Shown here: piece after piece, positions 15,722 through 25,679 of the stretch
Numbering within the stretch: position 1 is the stretch's first letter
Layout of the letters: each line of letters starts with the position of its first letter
DNA from: Oscillospiraceae bacterium
GTDB taxonomy: Bacteria > Bacillota > Clostridia > Oscillospirales > Ruminococcaceae
Assembly: GCA_017415165.1 (NCBI GenBank)
Contig: JAFQIY010000016.1
Span: 62,001 to 126,000, forward strand
Length of the DNA stretch: 64,000 bases
Reading direction: 5' to 3'
Program-made: the position numbers and the translations under genes
The notes under the pieces: model-generated
What the model was told of the DNA's origin: nothing
Databases searched by the model: none
The model's input: only the letters and a program-made list of their open reading frames with translations

Positions 15722-18091
15722 TCATATCTTTGTAATCTTGGCAAAATTAGCCATAAGTTTCTTTGTACCAACGCTGTCGAATGCAATTTCAAGCATAGCG
15801 TCGTTGCTTATCTTCTTGACCGAGAGAACTGTTCCCTCGCCGAAAATATTATGCTTAACACGCTCGCCGACGGAGAAATCCGCTTCGGCTTTTTTCTTTG
15901 CCTGTTCAACCTTACGGTTTGCAAGCTCGCTCTGCAAGGTGTATTTCGGCACGCTCTGCACGATTACGTCATTGCTTTCGTCGGCAATCTTCATTGTGCT
16001 GTCAACACGCTCAACGTAATCCGAGTCAATTTCCTTAGCAAAACGGGAAATGAGGTTGCGGTTTGTTGAACCGAACAACATTCTCTGCTTAGCGTGGGAA
16101 ATATACAGCTTTTTCTTTGCACGGGTTATTGCAACATACGCAAGTCGGCGTTCTTCCTCCATATCCTCGAGGCTGTTCATACTTCTTACGCCTGGGAAAA
16201 TTCCTTCTTCCATACCGACAATGAAAACTGTCGGGAATTCAAGTCCCTTTGCGCTGTGCATAGTCATCATATAAACCACGTCGCTGTCTTCTTCAAGCTT
16301 GTCAACGTCGGTGTAGAGGCTGATTTCCTCCAAGAAGCCCGAAAGGCTTGCTTCGTCACCGTTTGCTTCAGTGTACTGCTCCATAGTTGTTTTAAGTTCG
16401 CTGATATTTTCGAGTCTGCCTGTACCCTCGTCGCCGAGTGCCTTCATCGCATTTGCGTAGCCTGTTTTGTCAAGCAGCTCGTCAAGCAATTCGCTGAGAG
16501 TATGTGTTTCCGCAAATTCAATCAGGTGGTCAAACATTGCCGCTGTTTTTGTAAGAAGCGCAGACTTCTTTGCAATAGGTGCATAGCTTTCGCTGTCACG
16601 CATTACATCAATCGGTGAAACATTCAGGTCAACGGAAATCTGCTCAATCATTGACAGGGTTGTATCGCCTATACCACGCTTTGGCTCATTGATGATACGC
16701 TTGAAACGAAGCATATCACGGTTGTTGTTAAGCACGGAAAGGTACGCTGTCATATCCTTGATTTCCTTGCGGTCGTAAAATCGCATACCGCCGATAACCT
16801 TGTAAGGAATACCGCTGTGTGTAAACGCACGTTCAATGCTGTTGGACTGTGCATTCATTCTGTAGAGGATTGCAAAATCCTTGTAGGAAGCACCGTCCTT
16901 GACCTGCTCAAGAATTGTTTCCGCAACAAATCTTGACTCGGCGGACTCGTCGTAAGCCTTGAAAACGGTAACCTTGTCGCCGTCGCCTGCGTCTGTCCAG
17001 AGCTTCTTTGCCTTACGGGAAAGATTGTTGGAAATAACGGAATTTGCGGCACTGAGGATATTCTGTGTTGAACGGTAATTCTGTTCAAGACGGATTACTG
17101 TTGCGTTGTCGAACTGCTCCTCAAAATTGAGGATATTTTCAATTGTTGCGCCACGGAATTTATAGATTGACTGGTCGTCGTCACCTACAACGCAGAGGTT
17201 GCCGTGACCGCCTGCAAGAAGGGACACCAGTCTGAACTGTGCTTCGTTTGTATCCTGATACTCGTCAACCATAACATATTTATAAAGGTTGCGGTAATGT
17301 GCAAGAACCTCAGGTTCCTGCTCAAAAAGCTCAACAGTAAGGCGGATAATATCATCAAAGTCAAGAGCATTTGCATCACGCAGACGCTGCTGATAAAGTT
17401 TGTAAAGCTTTGCAATTCCAAGCTTGCGGTAGTCGCCTGCCGCTTCCTTTTCGAATTCAGTGGGAGTAATAAGCTTGTCCTTTGCGGAAGAAATCACACC
17501 GAGAACCGTCTTGACAGGGAAAGTCTTGTCAGAAAGGTCAAGAGGGTCATAGCAGGATTTCAGCAGACGCTGACTATCGTCGCTGTCATAGATTGTAAAG
17601 CTTGAAGTATAGCCAAGCTTGTCAATTTCACGTCTTAAAATCCGAACGCAGGCAGAATGGAAGGTAGCCGCACAGATGTTGTCAGCCTGTCCGCCGAGCA
17701 TTGCACGCAGACGCTCTTTAAGCTCGCCTGCCGCCTTGTTTGTGAATGTAATTGCAAGGATATTCCAGGGGTTGATACGGTTTTCCGCAATAATTTCAGC
17801 AAGTCGGGAAACACTTTCTTCATCTGTACTTCCGTTGTAATTATCAAGAAAAGCAATATCGCTGTCATCAACGGACGCAGGAATACTTTCACTTGCATAG
17901 GCATTGCCGAAAGTAACCATATTTGCAATACGATTTACAAGGACGGAAGTTTTTCCGCTTCCTGCGCCTGCAAGGATAAGTACGGGACCATTGACTGTGA
18001 AAACCGCTTTCTTCTGCATATCGTTAAGCTTCCCGAAATAAGCATCGAGAGCTTTTCTTTTTACCCCAATAAAGTCAAGTTTGTTTGCCAT
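15722..18091 (-). CDS. pcrA: ATP-dependent DNA helicase PcrA/UvrD
   Basis: 789 residues. Superfamily 1A 3'-5' helicase acting in repair and replication. Visible motifs are the Q motif region LNDMQKKAVF, Walker A GAGSGKT (motif I), AITFTNKAAGELKERL (Ia), DEYQDTN (II), GDDDQSIYKFRGA (III), QNYRST (IV), TMHSAKGLEFPTVFI (V) and YVAITRAKK (VI). The last 60 residues form the Tudor-like C-terminal domain (VGERVKHNIFGEGTVLSV) that binds RNA polymerase or UvrB in PcrA proteins. The start at 18091 has GGAGG upstream; the frame itself extends four codons further to a TTG. Confidence 0.97.
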   Translation of the reverse strand: MANKLDFIGVKRKALDAYFGKLNDMQKKAVFTVNGPVLILAGAGSGKTSVLVNRIANMVTFGNAYASESIPASVDDSDIAFLDNYNGSTDEESVSRLAEIIAENRINPWNILAITFTNKAAGELKERLRAMLGGQADNICAATFHSACVRILRREIDKLGYTSSFTIYDSDDSQRLLKSCYDPLDLSDKTFPVKTVLGVISSAKDKLITPTEFEKEAAGDYRKLGIAKLYKLYQQRLRDANALDFDDIIRLTVELFEQEPEVLAHYRNLYKYVMVDEYQDTNEAQFRLVSLLAGGHGNLCVVGDDDQSIYKFRGATIENILNFEEQFDNATVIRLEQNYRSTQNILSAANSVISNNLSRKAKKLWTDAGDGDKVTVFKAYDESAESRFVAETILEQVKDGASYKDFAILYRMNAQSNSIERAFTHSGIPYKVIGGMRFYDRKEIKDMTAYLSVLNNNRDMLRFKRIINEPKRGIGDTTLSMIEQISVDLNVSPIDVMRDSESYAPIAKKSALLTKTAAMFDHLIEFAETHTLSELLDELLDKTGYANAMKALGDEGTGRLENISELKTTMEQYTEANGDEASLSGFLEEISLYTDVDKLEEDSDVVYMMTMHSAKGLEFPTVFIVGMEEGIFPGVRSMNSLEDMEEERRLAYVAITRAKKKLYISHAKQRMLFGSTNRNLISRFAKEIDSDYVERVDSTMKIADESNDVIVQSVPKYTLQSELANRKVEQAKKKAEADFSVGERVKHNIFGEGTVLSVKKISNDAMLEIAFDSVGTKKLMANFAKITKI

Positions 18092-18294
18092 AAGAACCTC
18101 CAATGTAGTAACGCAGACCTGAGCGGTCTATTGCTGAGTATAGTAAATATTATACCATATCCGCAGATGGAAAAAAAGTCCCCTTTTTCATTTTTAACAG
18201 TTTTATAATATTTGCCGCTGATTTTCAGTAAAGTGTATAAAAATTACCGTCACAGGGAATAATTCAACAGATAAATATTGAAAGGGCGCAGCAA

Positions 18295-19635
18295 ATGAAA
18301 GCAAATAAAGAACAATGGTCCTCAAAATTCGGTTTTATTATGGCAGCAGCAGGCTCCGCAATCGGTCTGGGCAACCTGTGGAAATTTCCTTATATCGCTG
18401 GCACAAGCGGCGGAGCGGTGTTTGTTGTGGTGTACATTATTTTCCTGCTGCTTCTTGGTATTCCTATTCTTCTTTCCGAGCTTGCAATCGGTCGCTTTGC
18501 AGGGTCAAACGCAATTGATTCCTGTGCAAAAATTCATCCTAAATGGGGCTTTGCAGGCGCTTTCGGAGTAATAGGTGCATTCGGGGTAATGTCCGGCTAC
18601 TGCGTTGTAGGCGGATGGGTAATAAAATACATTATAAACAGCTTTACCGATACAAATATGGGTGCGGATTATTTCACGGAATATTCCTCCAAAAGCTTTG
18701 AACCGATTTTATGGATGGCTGTATTCCTTATTATAACCTGCCTGATTGTAACAGGCGGTGTGTCAAACGGAATTGAAAAGGTAAGCTCCGTACTGCTTCC
18801 GACTCTTGTGGTTTTTCTTTTCGGAATAATGATTTACAGCCTTACTTTGCCCAATGCAATTGAGGGTGTAAAGTTTTTTCTTGTACCTGATTTTTCGGAA
18901 ATAACAAGCTTTTCCGATTTTATGACCATTCTTTTCAATGCAATGGGACAGGTTTTCTTCTCGCTTTCTCTCGGTATGGGCACGCTTATCACCTACGGAA
19001 GCTATCTCCCTGAGGATAACAACCTTGCTTCGAGCACCATTACTATTGTTACGCTTGACACGCTTATTGCCATTGTTTCGGGGCTTGCAATTCTTCCTGC
19101 TGTATTTTCCTTCGGTTTTGAGCCGACAGAAGGCTTCGGACTTATGTTCAGAACCTTGCCCGCAGTTTTCTCACAGATGAGCGGCGGCACGGTTATTGCT
19201 GCGTTATTCTTTATTCTTGTGCTTTTTGCGGCACTTACTTCCTCAATTTCATTGCTGGAAGTAATCGTATCGTGGGTTTGCACCAACACAAGGCTTACCC
19301 GTGCCTGGGCGGCGGCGATTATTTCCGCACTTATTTTTATTGCAGGCTGCTTTGCTTCACTTTCTGTAGGGGCAATTCCTGACATAAAGGTCGGAAGTAT
19401 CAGTCTGTTTGAGTTTTTCAGCTTTTTCACGGACAAGATTATTATGCCTCTCGGCGGATTTTTCATCTGTATTCTCACGGGTTATGTATGGGGAATTGAC
19501 AAGGCTGCCAAAGAAATTTCCAATAATGGCAGACTGAAATTTGCTATGAAAAAGCTTTTTTCCGTCACTGTAAGATATATTGCACCATTTCTTATTGCCG
19601 TGATTTTTGTGACGTCAATTGCAGACATTGCATAA
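18295..19635 (+). CDS. Sodium-dependent NSS family transporter
   Basis: 446 residues with about 11 membrane helices. The N-terminus carries the SNF/NSS signature FIMAAAGSAIGLGNLWKFPYI, containing the sodium and substrate site of TM1, and helix 6 region residues FFSLSLGMGTLITYGSY. Members import amino acids or related solutes with sodium. The substrate is not predictable here. GAAAGGG precedes the ATG. A weak hairpin (19642-19657) follows the stop. It is a single-gene unit between pcrA and the permease gene. Confidence 0.93.
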   Translation: MKANKEQWSSKFGFIMAAAGSAIGLGNLWKFPYIAGTSGGAVFVVVYIIFLLLLGIPILLSELAIGRFAGSNAIDSCAKIHPKWGFAGAFGVIGAFGVMSGYCVVGGWVIKYIINSFTDTNMGADYFTEYSSKSFEPILWMAVFLIITCLIVTGGVSNGIEKVSSVLLPTLVVFLFGIMIYSLTLPNAIEGVKFFLVPDFSEITSFSDFMTILFNAMGQVFFSLSLGMGTLITYGSYLPEDNNLASSTITIVTLDTLIAIVSGLAILPAVFSFGFEPTEGFGLMFRTLPAVFSQMSGGTVIAALFFILVLFAALTSSISLLEVIVSWVCTNTRLTRAWAAAIISALIFIAGCFASLSVGAIPDIKVGSISLFEFFSFFTDKIIMPLGGFFICILTGYVWGIDKAAKEISNNGRLKFAMKKLFSVTVRYIAPFLIAVIFVTSIADIA

Positions 19636-19690
19636 ATTCATCTCCCTCGGATAAGGGACGGTAAATTTTTAATATTTCTCACAAAAAAAC

Positions 19691-19719
19691 TTTACTTTTC
19701 AACTTGAAAGGTGTATAAT
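19691..19719 (+). promoter_or_regulatory. Promoter of the AI-2E family permease gene
   Basis: TTTACT (19691-19696), a 17-base spacer and TATAAT (19714-19719). An apparent ATG at 19711 lies within the promoter itself, supporting the downstream TTG start at 19756. Confidence 0.7.
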
Positions 19720-19755
19720 ATGCTTATAGGTTTTTCTTCGAAAGGACGTGACATA

Positions 19756-21075
19756 TTGAAAATAGATTTCAATAAGAAATACAATACCATTTCTGTATAC
19801 TGCATTTTCACTTTTGCAGTATGCCTTGCGCTTGTTATACTATACCTGAAATCCTCCGTTATCGGAGGGTACATAAGTGAATTTTTCAGGGTCGTTGCTC
19901 CTGTAACGTGGGGTGTGGTAATTGCTTATATCTGCAATCCTCTGATGAAATTTTTTGAAAGAGTTTTTGCAAAGCTTATTGAAAGAAAAAAACCGCATCC
20001 GAAAATCAATCGTTGTTTAAGTATTGCTGTCAGCCTTATTCTGCTTATTGCAATAATAGCGTCCCTGCTTACTGTCATAATCATTCAGGTGCGTGACAGT
20101 GTTATGGAAATTCTCAACAATATCCCTAACTATATCAATCAGCTTGAGGTACTTATTACAAAATGGCTGGGTGATTACCCCGAAATCGTTAATTACTTTG
20201 AATCGCAGCTTGAAACAATTCAGCCGAAGCTTATTGATTATGCTAACAATATGCTCAATTCGCTGGGTGACCTCTCTGTCAAGCTCAAAGACGGTGCAAT
20301 CGGATTTCTTGTTGCAATAAAGGACTTTGTAATCGGATTTATCGTGGCTATTTACCTGCTTTACAGCAAGGAAACCTTTGCGGCTCAGGCAAGAAAAATC
20401 GTTTATGCAATATTCCCGAGGGGAATGAGCAAAACCGTGCTCCGCATTTCATCAAAGGCAAATTACACACTTTCAGGATTTATTTCGGGTAAACTGCTTG
20501 ACTCGCTCATTATTGGTATCCTTTGCTTCATCTGTATGTCTATTATGAAGATGGAATTCGTTGCGCTCATCAGTGTAATTGTCGGCGTAACAAACATAAT
20601 TCCTTTCTTCGGTCCTTTCTTCGGAGCAATTCCGAGTGCGTTTCTCCTGCTCATCACTGCACCGAAGCAGGTTATCCCGTTTGTAATCTTCATCCTCATT
20701 CTCCAGCAGTTTGACGGAAATATTCTTGGCCCGAAAATCCTCGGTGACTCAACAGGTCTTACCCCGTTCTGGGTTATGTTCGCAATTTTCGTAGGCGGAG
20801 GACTTTTCGGATTTGCGGGAATGGTTCTCGGTGTACCTGTATTTGCTGTTATTTATGCGCTTATCAGCGAATCTGTTGCATATCTGCTCAAACGTAAAAG
20901 ACTTTCACACCGCACAAAGGATTACATTGAATTTGATATAAGCAATCCACCTGCGGCGGTAACAATCAATCAGGAAAAGGCAGAAGTAAATGCTGAGGAA
21001 GTGTCGGCTGCTGAAAATACTCAGGAAACCAAAGCTGATGAAAAACCAGAACAAAGCGAAAAAACAACTGAATAA
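19756..21075 (+). CDS. AI-2E family transporter (PerM-like)
   Basis: 439 residues with about eight membrane helices. The family pattern is visible: N-terminal helices, a central cytoplasmic or amphipathic region (SVMEILNNIPNYINQLE), FISGKLLDSLIIGILCF, VGVTNIIPFFGPFFGAIPSAFL and the C-terminal GLTPFWVMFAIFVGGGLFGFAGMVLGVPVFAVIY. Members export autoinducer-2 or act as sodium/proton antiporters; which applies is unknown. The C-terminal 60 residues are acidic and Glu/Ala-rich. The TTG at 19756 is preceded by GAAAGGA at suitable spacing. Confidence 0.9.
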   Translation: MKIDFNKKYNTISVYCIFTFAVCLALVILYLKSSVIGGYISEFFRVVAPVTWGVVIAYICNPLMKFFERVFAKLIERKKPHPKINRCLSIAVSLILLIAIIASLLTVIIIQVRDSVMEILNNIPNYINQLEVLITKWLGDYPEIVNYFESQLETIQPKLIDYANNMLNSLGDLSVKLKDGAIGFLVAIKDFVIGFIVAIYLLYSKETFAAQARKIVYAIFPRGMSKTVLRISSKANYTLSGFISGKLLDSLIIGILCFICMSIMKMEFVALISVIVGVTNIIPFFGPFFGAIPSAFLLLITAPKQVIPFVIFILILQQFDGNILGPKILGDSTGLTPFWVMFAIFVGGGLFGFAGMVLGVPVFAVIYALISESVAYLLKRKRLSHRTKDYIEFDISNPPAAVTINQEKAEVNAEEVSAAENTQETKADEKPEQSEKTTE

Positions 21076-21080
21076 AACGA

Positions 21081-21112
21081 AAACCTGAGAGATTTGAAAT
21101 TCTCTCAGGTTT
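21081..21112. terminator. Bidirectional terminator
   Basis: Perfect 12-bp stem (21081-21092 with 21101-21112), T-rich on both sides, between the permease gene and convergent copZ. Confidence 0.88.
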
Positions 21113-21117
21113 GTTTT

Positions 21118-21318
21118 TTATATAATATCTGTTACGTCGTAGCCCTCATCCTCGATAAGTGCTTTAAGCTCGTCGTTTGTTTTATCAGTATCGCATACTG
21201 CATATTTGCCATCAAGTGATACCTCGATATTTGCAGCACCGATACCCTCAAGCGCTTCCTTGACGTGTGCAACGCAATGCTCGCACATCATACCTTCAAT
21301 CATAATTTTCTTTGCCAT
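21118..21318 (-). CDS. copZ: Copper chaperone CopZ-like
   Basis: 66 residues forming a single heavy-metal-associated domain: MAKKIMIEGMMCEHCVAHV, with the copper-binding Cys pair at 12 and 15, then ANIEVSLDGKYAVCD and a C-terminal EDEGYDVTDI typical of the last strand. It carries Cu(I) in the cytoplasm to CopA. It starts 14 bases after the copA stop, with AAAGGA overlapping the short gap, so the order csoR-copA-copZ forms one operon. The longer frame starting at 21336 overlaps copA and lacks a binding site. Confidence 0.93.
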   Translation of the reverse strand: MAKKIMIEGMMCEHCVAHVKEALEGIGAANIEVSLDGKYAVCDTDKTNDELKALIEDEGYDVTDII

Positions 21319-21332
21319 TTTCAACATTCCTT

Positions 21333-23534
21333 TCACTTATTTATATTGACTTTTTTAAGTCTTAAAGCGTTTGAAACAACAGATACGGAGCTGAGACTCA
21401 TTGCCGCCGCACCAATCATCGGATTGAGAAGCGGTCCGCCGAAAATATGAAGCAGTCCCATTGCAATCGGAATACCAAGGGAATTGTAGCCGAATGCCCA
21501 GAACAAATTCTGCTTGATGTTGCGGATTGTTGCCTTTGAAAGGCGGATTGCCTTGCATACGTCACGCAAGTCGTCCCTGATAAGCACGATATCGGCGCAC
21601 TCGATTGCTACGTCCGTGCCCTGTCCCACAGCAATTCCCACATCAGCCTGTGTAAGCGCAACTGCGTCATTGATGCCGTCTCCTGCCATTGCAACAACCT
21701 CGCCTGCCTCCTGCAGATTTTTTATGTGCATTGCTTTTTCCTCGGGAAGCACCTCTGAAATGCAGGTATCAATTCCAAGCTCTGCCGCAACTGTTTTGGC
21801 AGTACGGCTGTTGTCGCCTGTAAGCATAACGGTTTTTATGCCCATTTCTTTAAGCTGTTCAATTGCTTCACGGCTTTCAGTCTTGATTGTATCAGCCGCC
21901 GCAATCATTCCTATGAACACACTATCGGCAGCTGCAAACATCGGTGTTTTTCCTGTGTCCGCCATTTTTTCCGACTCAACAACAAGCTTCATAGGGATAC
22001 CGATTTTGTTTTCGTCCATAAGCCTGCGATTGCCAATGAGAAGCTTTTTTCCGTCAACTGTTGCAGATATTCCACGTCCGTCAAGATTAACATAGTCAGA
22101 CGCCTCGGAAAGCTCAGCGCCGATTTTTTCGGCGTACTCCATAACTGCCTCGCTGAGAGGATGTCCCGAAGCAGCCTCGCCCGAAGCAATCAGGCGAATG
22201 AATTCGCTTTCCTCAATTTTATATGGGACAACATCTGTCAGTGACGGTTTGCCCGCAGTAAGCGTACCTGTCTTGTCAAAAACAACCGTTGTGATTTTGC
22301 ACGCCTGCTCCAAAGGCTGACCGCCCTTGATGAGAATTCCGTTTTCAGCACCCTTGCCCGTGCCGACCATAATTGCTGTAGGTGTTGCAAGTCCCAGTGC
22401 ACAGGGGCAAGCAATAACAAGCACGCTTATCAGAATTGTCACGCAGAATTCCACATCCTTGCCTGCGATTGCCCAGCCAATGCAGGCAATAACCGCAAGT
22501 GCAAGCACTGTCGGCACGAAGTAAGCAGCTATAACGTCCGCAAGACGTGCTATAGGTGCTTTTGTGCCCTGTGCTTCTTCAACGAATTTTATAATTCGTG
22601 CCAAAGCGGTGTCCTCGCCGACCTTTTCGGAGCGGTACTTGACAAAACCGTTCTTGTTAAGGGTTGCGCCGACAACCTTGTCCCCGACCTTTTTCTCAAT
22701 AGGTACGCTTTCGCCCGTCAGCATTGACTCGTCAACAACAGCCGTACCCTCAATGATTTCGCCGTCCACGGCAAAGCTTTCGCCCGAACGTGAAACAACG
22801 ATATCGCCTACCTTGACCTGACTTAATGCAACCTCAAGCTCCTTTTCGCCGCGCATTACAAACGCTGTTTTCGGTGCAAGGTTCATAAGCTTTTTGACCG
22901 ACTCGTCCGTCCTGCCCCTTGAACGTGCTTCAAGGTATTTGCCCATAGTAATCAGTGCAAGAATTGTTGCGCAGGACTCAAAATAGAGGTGTGCATCGGT
23001 CATACCCTGTGTAATCTTGTACATCATAAACATACTGTACACGAATGCCGCACTTGAGCCGAGAGCAATAAGGCTGTCCATATTCGGTGACAGGTGAAAC
23101 AGATTGCGGAAGCCGTCATAATAGAATTTCCAGCCGATAATCATAACAGGCACGGTCAGCGCCAGCTGTACCAGCGCATAATTCATAGCGTTGTGATGCG
23201 GGTCAATTACCGCAGGAAGCGGCATTCCAACCATATGTCCCATACATATCACAAGCAAAGGCAACGCAAAAATTGCTGACAGAATAAGCCTTATCAGCAT
23301 TACCTTTTCGTGGGACATTTTCTGCTTTGCGTTCTTATCAGCAAATGCGTAGCCAGCCTTTACAACAGCCGCTTCAATTTCCTTTGCACCGATTTTTTCG
23401 TACTCAACAGTAAGTGTTTCCGCCGCAAAATTCACGCTTGCATCGGATACTCCGTCAAGCTTTTTCACGAAGCGTTCAACTCTTGAAGCGCAGGCCGCAC
23501 AGGTCATACCTGAAATTTTAAAGCTTTTTTTCAT
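21333..23534 (-). CDS. copA: Copper-exporting P1B-type ATPase CopA
   Basis: 733 residues. One N-terminal metal-binding domain (GMTCAAC), membrane helices, the actuator motif TGES in [15 protein letters not shown], the copper-transport motif CPC in [16 protein letters not shown], the phosphorylation motif DKTGTLT, the nucleotide-domain HP in SGHPLSEAV and the hinge [10 protein letters not shown]. All catalytic motifs are intact, in contrast to the degenerate P-type-like protein at 45 kb. It pumps Cu(I) out of the cytoplasm. GAAAGGA precedes the ATG at 23534. It lies between csoR and copZ. Confidence 0.97.
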   Translation of the reverse strand: MKKSFKISGMTCAACASRVERFVKKLDGVSDASVNFAAETLTVEYEKIGAKEIEAAVVKAGYAFADKNAKQKMSHEKVMLIRLILSAIFALPLLVICMGHMVGMPLPAVIDPHHNAMNYALVQLALTVPVMIIGWKFYYDGFRNLFHLSPNMDSLIALGSSAAFVYSMFMMYKITQGMTDAHLYFESCATILALITMGKYLEARSRGRTDESVKKLMNLAPKTAFVMRGEKELEVALSQVKVGDIVVSRSGESFAVDGEIIEGTAVVDESMLTGESVPIEKKVGDKVVGATLNKNGFVKYRSEKVGEDTALARIIKFVEEAQGTKAPIARLADVIAAYFVPTVLALAVIACIGWAIAGKDVEFCVTILISVLVIACPCALGLATPTAIMVGTGKGAENGILIKGGQPLEQACKITTVVFDKTGTLTAGKPSLTDVVPYKIEESEFIRLIASGEAASGHPLSEAVMEYAEKIGAELSEASDYVNLDGRGISATVDGKKLLIGNRRLMDENKIGIPMKLVVESEKMADTGKTPMFAAADSVFIGMIAAADTIKTESREAIEQLKEMGIKTVMLTGDNSRTAKTVAAELGIDTCISEVLPEEKAMHIKNLQEAGEVVAMAGDGINDAVALTQADVGIAVGQGTDVAIECADIVLIRDDLRDVCKAIRLSKATIRNIKQNLFWAFGYNSLGIPIAMGLLHIFGGPLLNPMIGAAAMSLSSVSVVSNALRLKKVNINK

Positions 23535-23549
23535 AGCTGTTCCTTTCAA

Positions 23550-23849
23550 TTATTTCATTAGCTTTTGCAATGTTGCAACAAGCTCATCTATAGTTTCATC
23601 CTTGCCGTTTCTGATATCTTCGGCAACACAGGTGTGTATATGATTGGCAAGAAGCTCACGGTTGAACGCATTCAGCGCCGCATTTATTGCGCTCACCTGC
23701 ACAAGAATATCCGTGCAGTAAGTATCCGTTTCAACCATTTTCTTTACGCCCCTGACCTGCCCCTCGATACGGTTCAGACGGTTTATCAGCGCCTTGTATT
23801 CTTCCTCCGAGCGCTGTTTCTTTTTGCATTTACAACATTCTTTTTCCAT
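23550..23849 (-). CDS. csoR: Copper-sensing repressor CsoR
   Basis: 99 residues of the CsoR/RcnR all-helical family. The copper ligands are conserved with the usual spacing: Cys45 (TDTYC), His70 and Cys74 (ANHIHTC). The N-terminus is unusual in having a short run CCKCKKK. GGAGG precedes the ATG at 23849. Cu(I) binding should release it from the two operator palindromes just upstream, inducing csoR-copA-copZ. Confidence 0.95.
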   Translation of the reverse strand: MEKECCKCKKKQRSEEEYKALINRLNRIEGQVRGVKKMVETDTYCTDILVQVSAINAALNAFNRELLANHIHTCVAEDIRNGKDETIDELVATLQKLMK

Positions 23850-23860
23850 ATTAACCTCCA

Positions 23861-23905
23861 ATACCCCCGTGGGGTATACTTACATTATATACTCCACGGG
23901 GGTAT
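23861..23905 (-). promoter_or_regulatory. Two CsoR operators
   Basis: ATACCCCCGTGGGGTAT (23861-23877) and ATACTCCACGGGGGTAT (23889-23905) are near-identical G/C-core palindromes of the known CsoR type (TACCCC-GGGGTA). One fills the promoter spacer; the other covers the start of the transcript just upstream of the csoR ribosome binding site. Confidence 0.92.
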
Positions 23906-23912
23906 TTGTCAA
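23884..23912 (-). promoter_or_regulatory. Promoter of csoR-copA-copZ
   Basis: Perfect consensus on the minus strand: TTGACA (23907-23912), a 17-base spacer and TATAAT (23884-23889). The spacer consists almost wholly of a CsoR palindrome. Confidence 0.92.
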
Positions 23913-23923
23913 CAGTTATTTTA

Positions 23924-25663
23924 TTATTCCTCATTGGGATTTAATGGGGTAACGTACAACGTGCGGTTATTGGTGAAGATAACCATTCCCGGCTTTGAGC
24001 CTGAGGGCTTCTTTACAAATTTTACGGGAACATAATCCACGGGCACTTGTGATGAATTCTTCGCCTTGCTGTGGAAAGCCGCAAGACGTGCCGCATAGAT
24101 AATGGTATCGTCAGGAACTTCCTGCCCGTTTGCACGGATTATAACGTGTGAGCCTGTGATATTCTTGGTATGAAGCCATATATCAGTTTTTTCTGCAAGC
24201 TTCGTGGTGAGCATATCGTTCTGCTTGTTGTTCCTTCCCACGAGAATTGTAAAGCCCTCAGGGGATTTGAATTCAAGGGGCGGATGTGACTTAGGCGGCT
24301 TGCCTTTCAGCTTTGCGGCACGGATGTATCCCTGCTCGGCAAGCTCCATACGAAGCTCGTTGACCTCGTCCTCGCCGTTTGTACGGGTCAGTGCATCGAA
24401 AACGCTGTCGATGTAGGCAAGCTCCTCCTCGCCCTTTGCAATCTGCTCGGTAAGAATTTTCTCCGCCGTATCAGCCTTGCGGTACTCTGCATAATAGTGC
24501 TGCATATTCTGTGACGGGGTGAGTCTTGGGTCAAGCTTTATCTCAATTTCGGGGCAATTTTCATCATAGAAATTCTCAACCTTAACGCTTGACATACCCT
24601 TTTCAACACGGTACAGATTAGCGGAAATCAAATCACCCATAAGCTTGAATTCCTCACGGTTTTCCGACTCTTTAAGCTCAATACGCTGATTTGCCAGTCG
24701 GCGTGAAATTCGGTCGGTAGCGTTAAGCAGAAGCTTGTACAAATCCTGTGAACGCTGTTTCATTCGGGAAATGCTGTCACGCTCGCTGTAGAAATAGTCC
24801 AGCAAATCACACGCAGAGTCAAGCTCCTTCGTGTCCATAAGACCCACATACTGATTTATCGGAATAAAGGAAAAATCTTTGAGCAGACCTTCCTTGTCCT
24901 TGACAACTGTGAAAGTGCAGCGGTTTTCGTCGCACTCTCTCGCCGTCTGATTTATAACAAAAGCAAGTCTTTCCAGAAGTTCGCCGTGCAGGTCGCTTTT
25001 AACAGCGTCGTTGCCCTGTGCAGCATAGTAAACCCACTCTCTTGCAACAATCGGAGAAAGTCCCTCGAAAATTTTGATAAGTGCCTTTGACAAATCGCAG
25101 TCTGGCAGCTGCTCTGCCGCATTTGCAATGTCATCAGCGGTACAGCTGCGGAAATCAAGACGGTTATCACGAGGCGGATATGTGTAGGTCATTCCCGGGA
25201 GCACCATTCTCTCACGGGACATTTCCGCGTCAACACGCTTGATGCTGTCGATAATCTTGCCGTCAGCGTTGATAATGACAAGGTTTGAACAGCGTCCCAT
25301 AATTTCAACCGCAAGAGTAACCTTAACCATATCGCCCAGCTCGTTCATTGCCTCAAAATCAAAATAGAGGATACGTTCAAGACCGTCCTGACGGATATCA
25401 AGAAGCCTGCCGTTGCCGAGATGCTTACGCAGAAGCATACAGAACATCGGCGGCACCTTCGGGTTTTCAATTGATTTTTTTGTGATGTGCACCCTCGCTG
25501 ACCCTGCCGAAGCAGAAATCAGAAGCTTGCAGTTGCCGCCGTGAGTACGGAAAGCGATAACCACTTCCTCACGGGAAGGCTGACTTATTTTATCAACTCT
25601 GCCGCCGATAAGGTGACCGAGTTCTTTTTTTACAATGTGGAGAAATGCTCCGTCAAGTGCCAT
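23924..25663 (-). CDS. rqcH: NFACT family ribosome quality control protein RqcH
   Basis: 579 residues. RqcH binds the obstructed 50S subunit with peptidyl-tRNA and recruits tRNA-Ala to add C-terminal alanine tails that mark stalled chains for degradation. Older names for relatives are fibronectin-binding protein FbpA/YloA. NFACT-N starts MALDGAFLHIVKKELGHLIGGRVDKISQP and continues with RVHITKKSIENPKVPPMFCMLLRKHL. A central coiled-coil (about 270-430) follows, and NFACT-R at the end has DIWLHTKNITGSHVIIR and YAARLAAFHSKAKNSSQVPVDY. GGAGGT precedes the ATG. It ends a co-directional run of genes with rlmA and trmK-nif3. Confidence 0.93.
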   Translation of the reverse strand: MALDGAFLHIVKKELGHLIGGRVDKISQPSREEVVIAFRTHGGNCKLLISASAGSARVHITKKSIENPKVPPMFCMLLRKHLGNGRLLDIRQDGLERILYFDFEAMNELGDMVKVTLAVEIMGRCSNLVIINADGKIIDSIKRVDAEMSRERMVLPGMTYTYPPRDNRLDFRSCTADDIANAAEQLPDCDLSKALIKIFEGLSPIVAREWVYYAAQGNDAVKSDLHGELLERLAFVINQTARECDENRCTFTVVKDKEGLLKDFSFIPINQYVGLMDTKELDSACDLLDYFYSERDSISRMKQRSQDLYKLLLNATDRISRRLANQRIELKESENREEFKLMGDLISANLYRVEKGMSSVKVENFYDENCPEIEIKLDPRLTPSQNMQHYYAEYRKADTAEKILTEQIAKGEEELAYIDSVFDALTRTNGEDEVNELRMELAEQGYIRAAKLKGKPPKSHPPLEFKSPEGFTILVGRNNKQNDMLTTKLAEKTDIWLHTKNITGSHVIIRANGQEVPDDTIIYAARLAAFHSKAKNSSQVPVDYVPVKFVKKPSGSKPGMVIFTNNRTLYVTPLNPNEE

Positions 25664-25679
25664 AGTGACCTCCGATTAA

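Noticed and set aside
19711-19755. ATG at 19711 as the start of the AI-2E family permease
   Set aside because: That codon overlaps the -10 box of the promoter, so it is not transcribed; the TTG at 19756 has a proper ribosome binding site.
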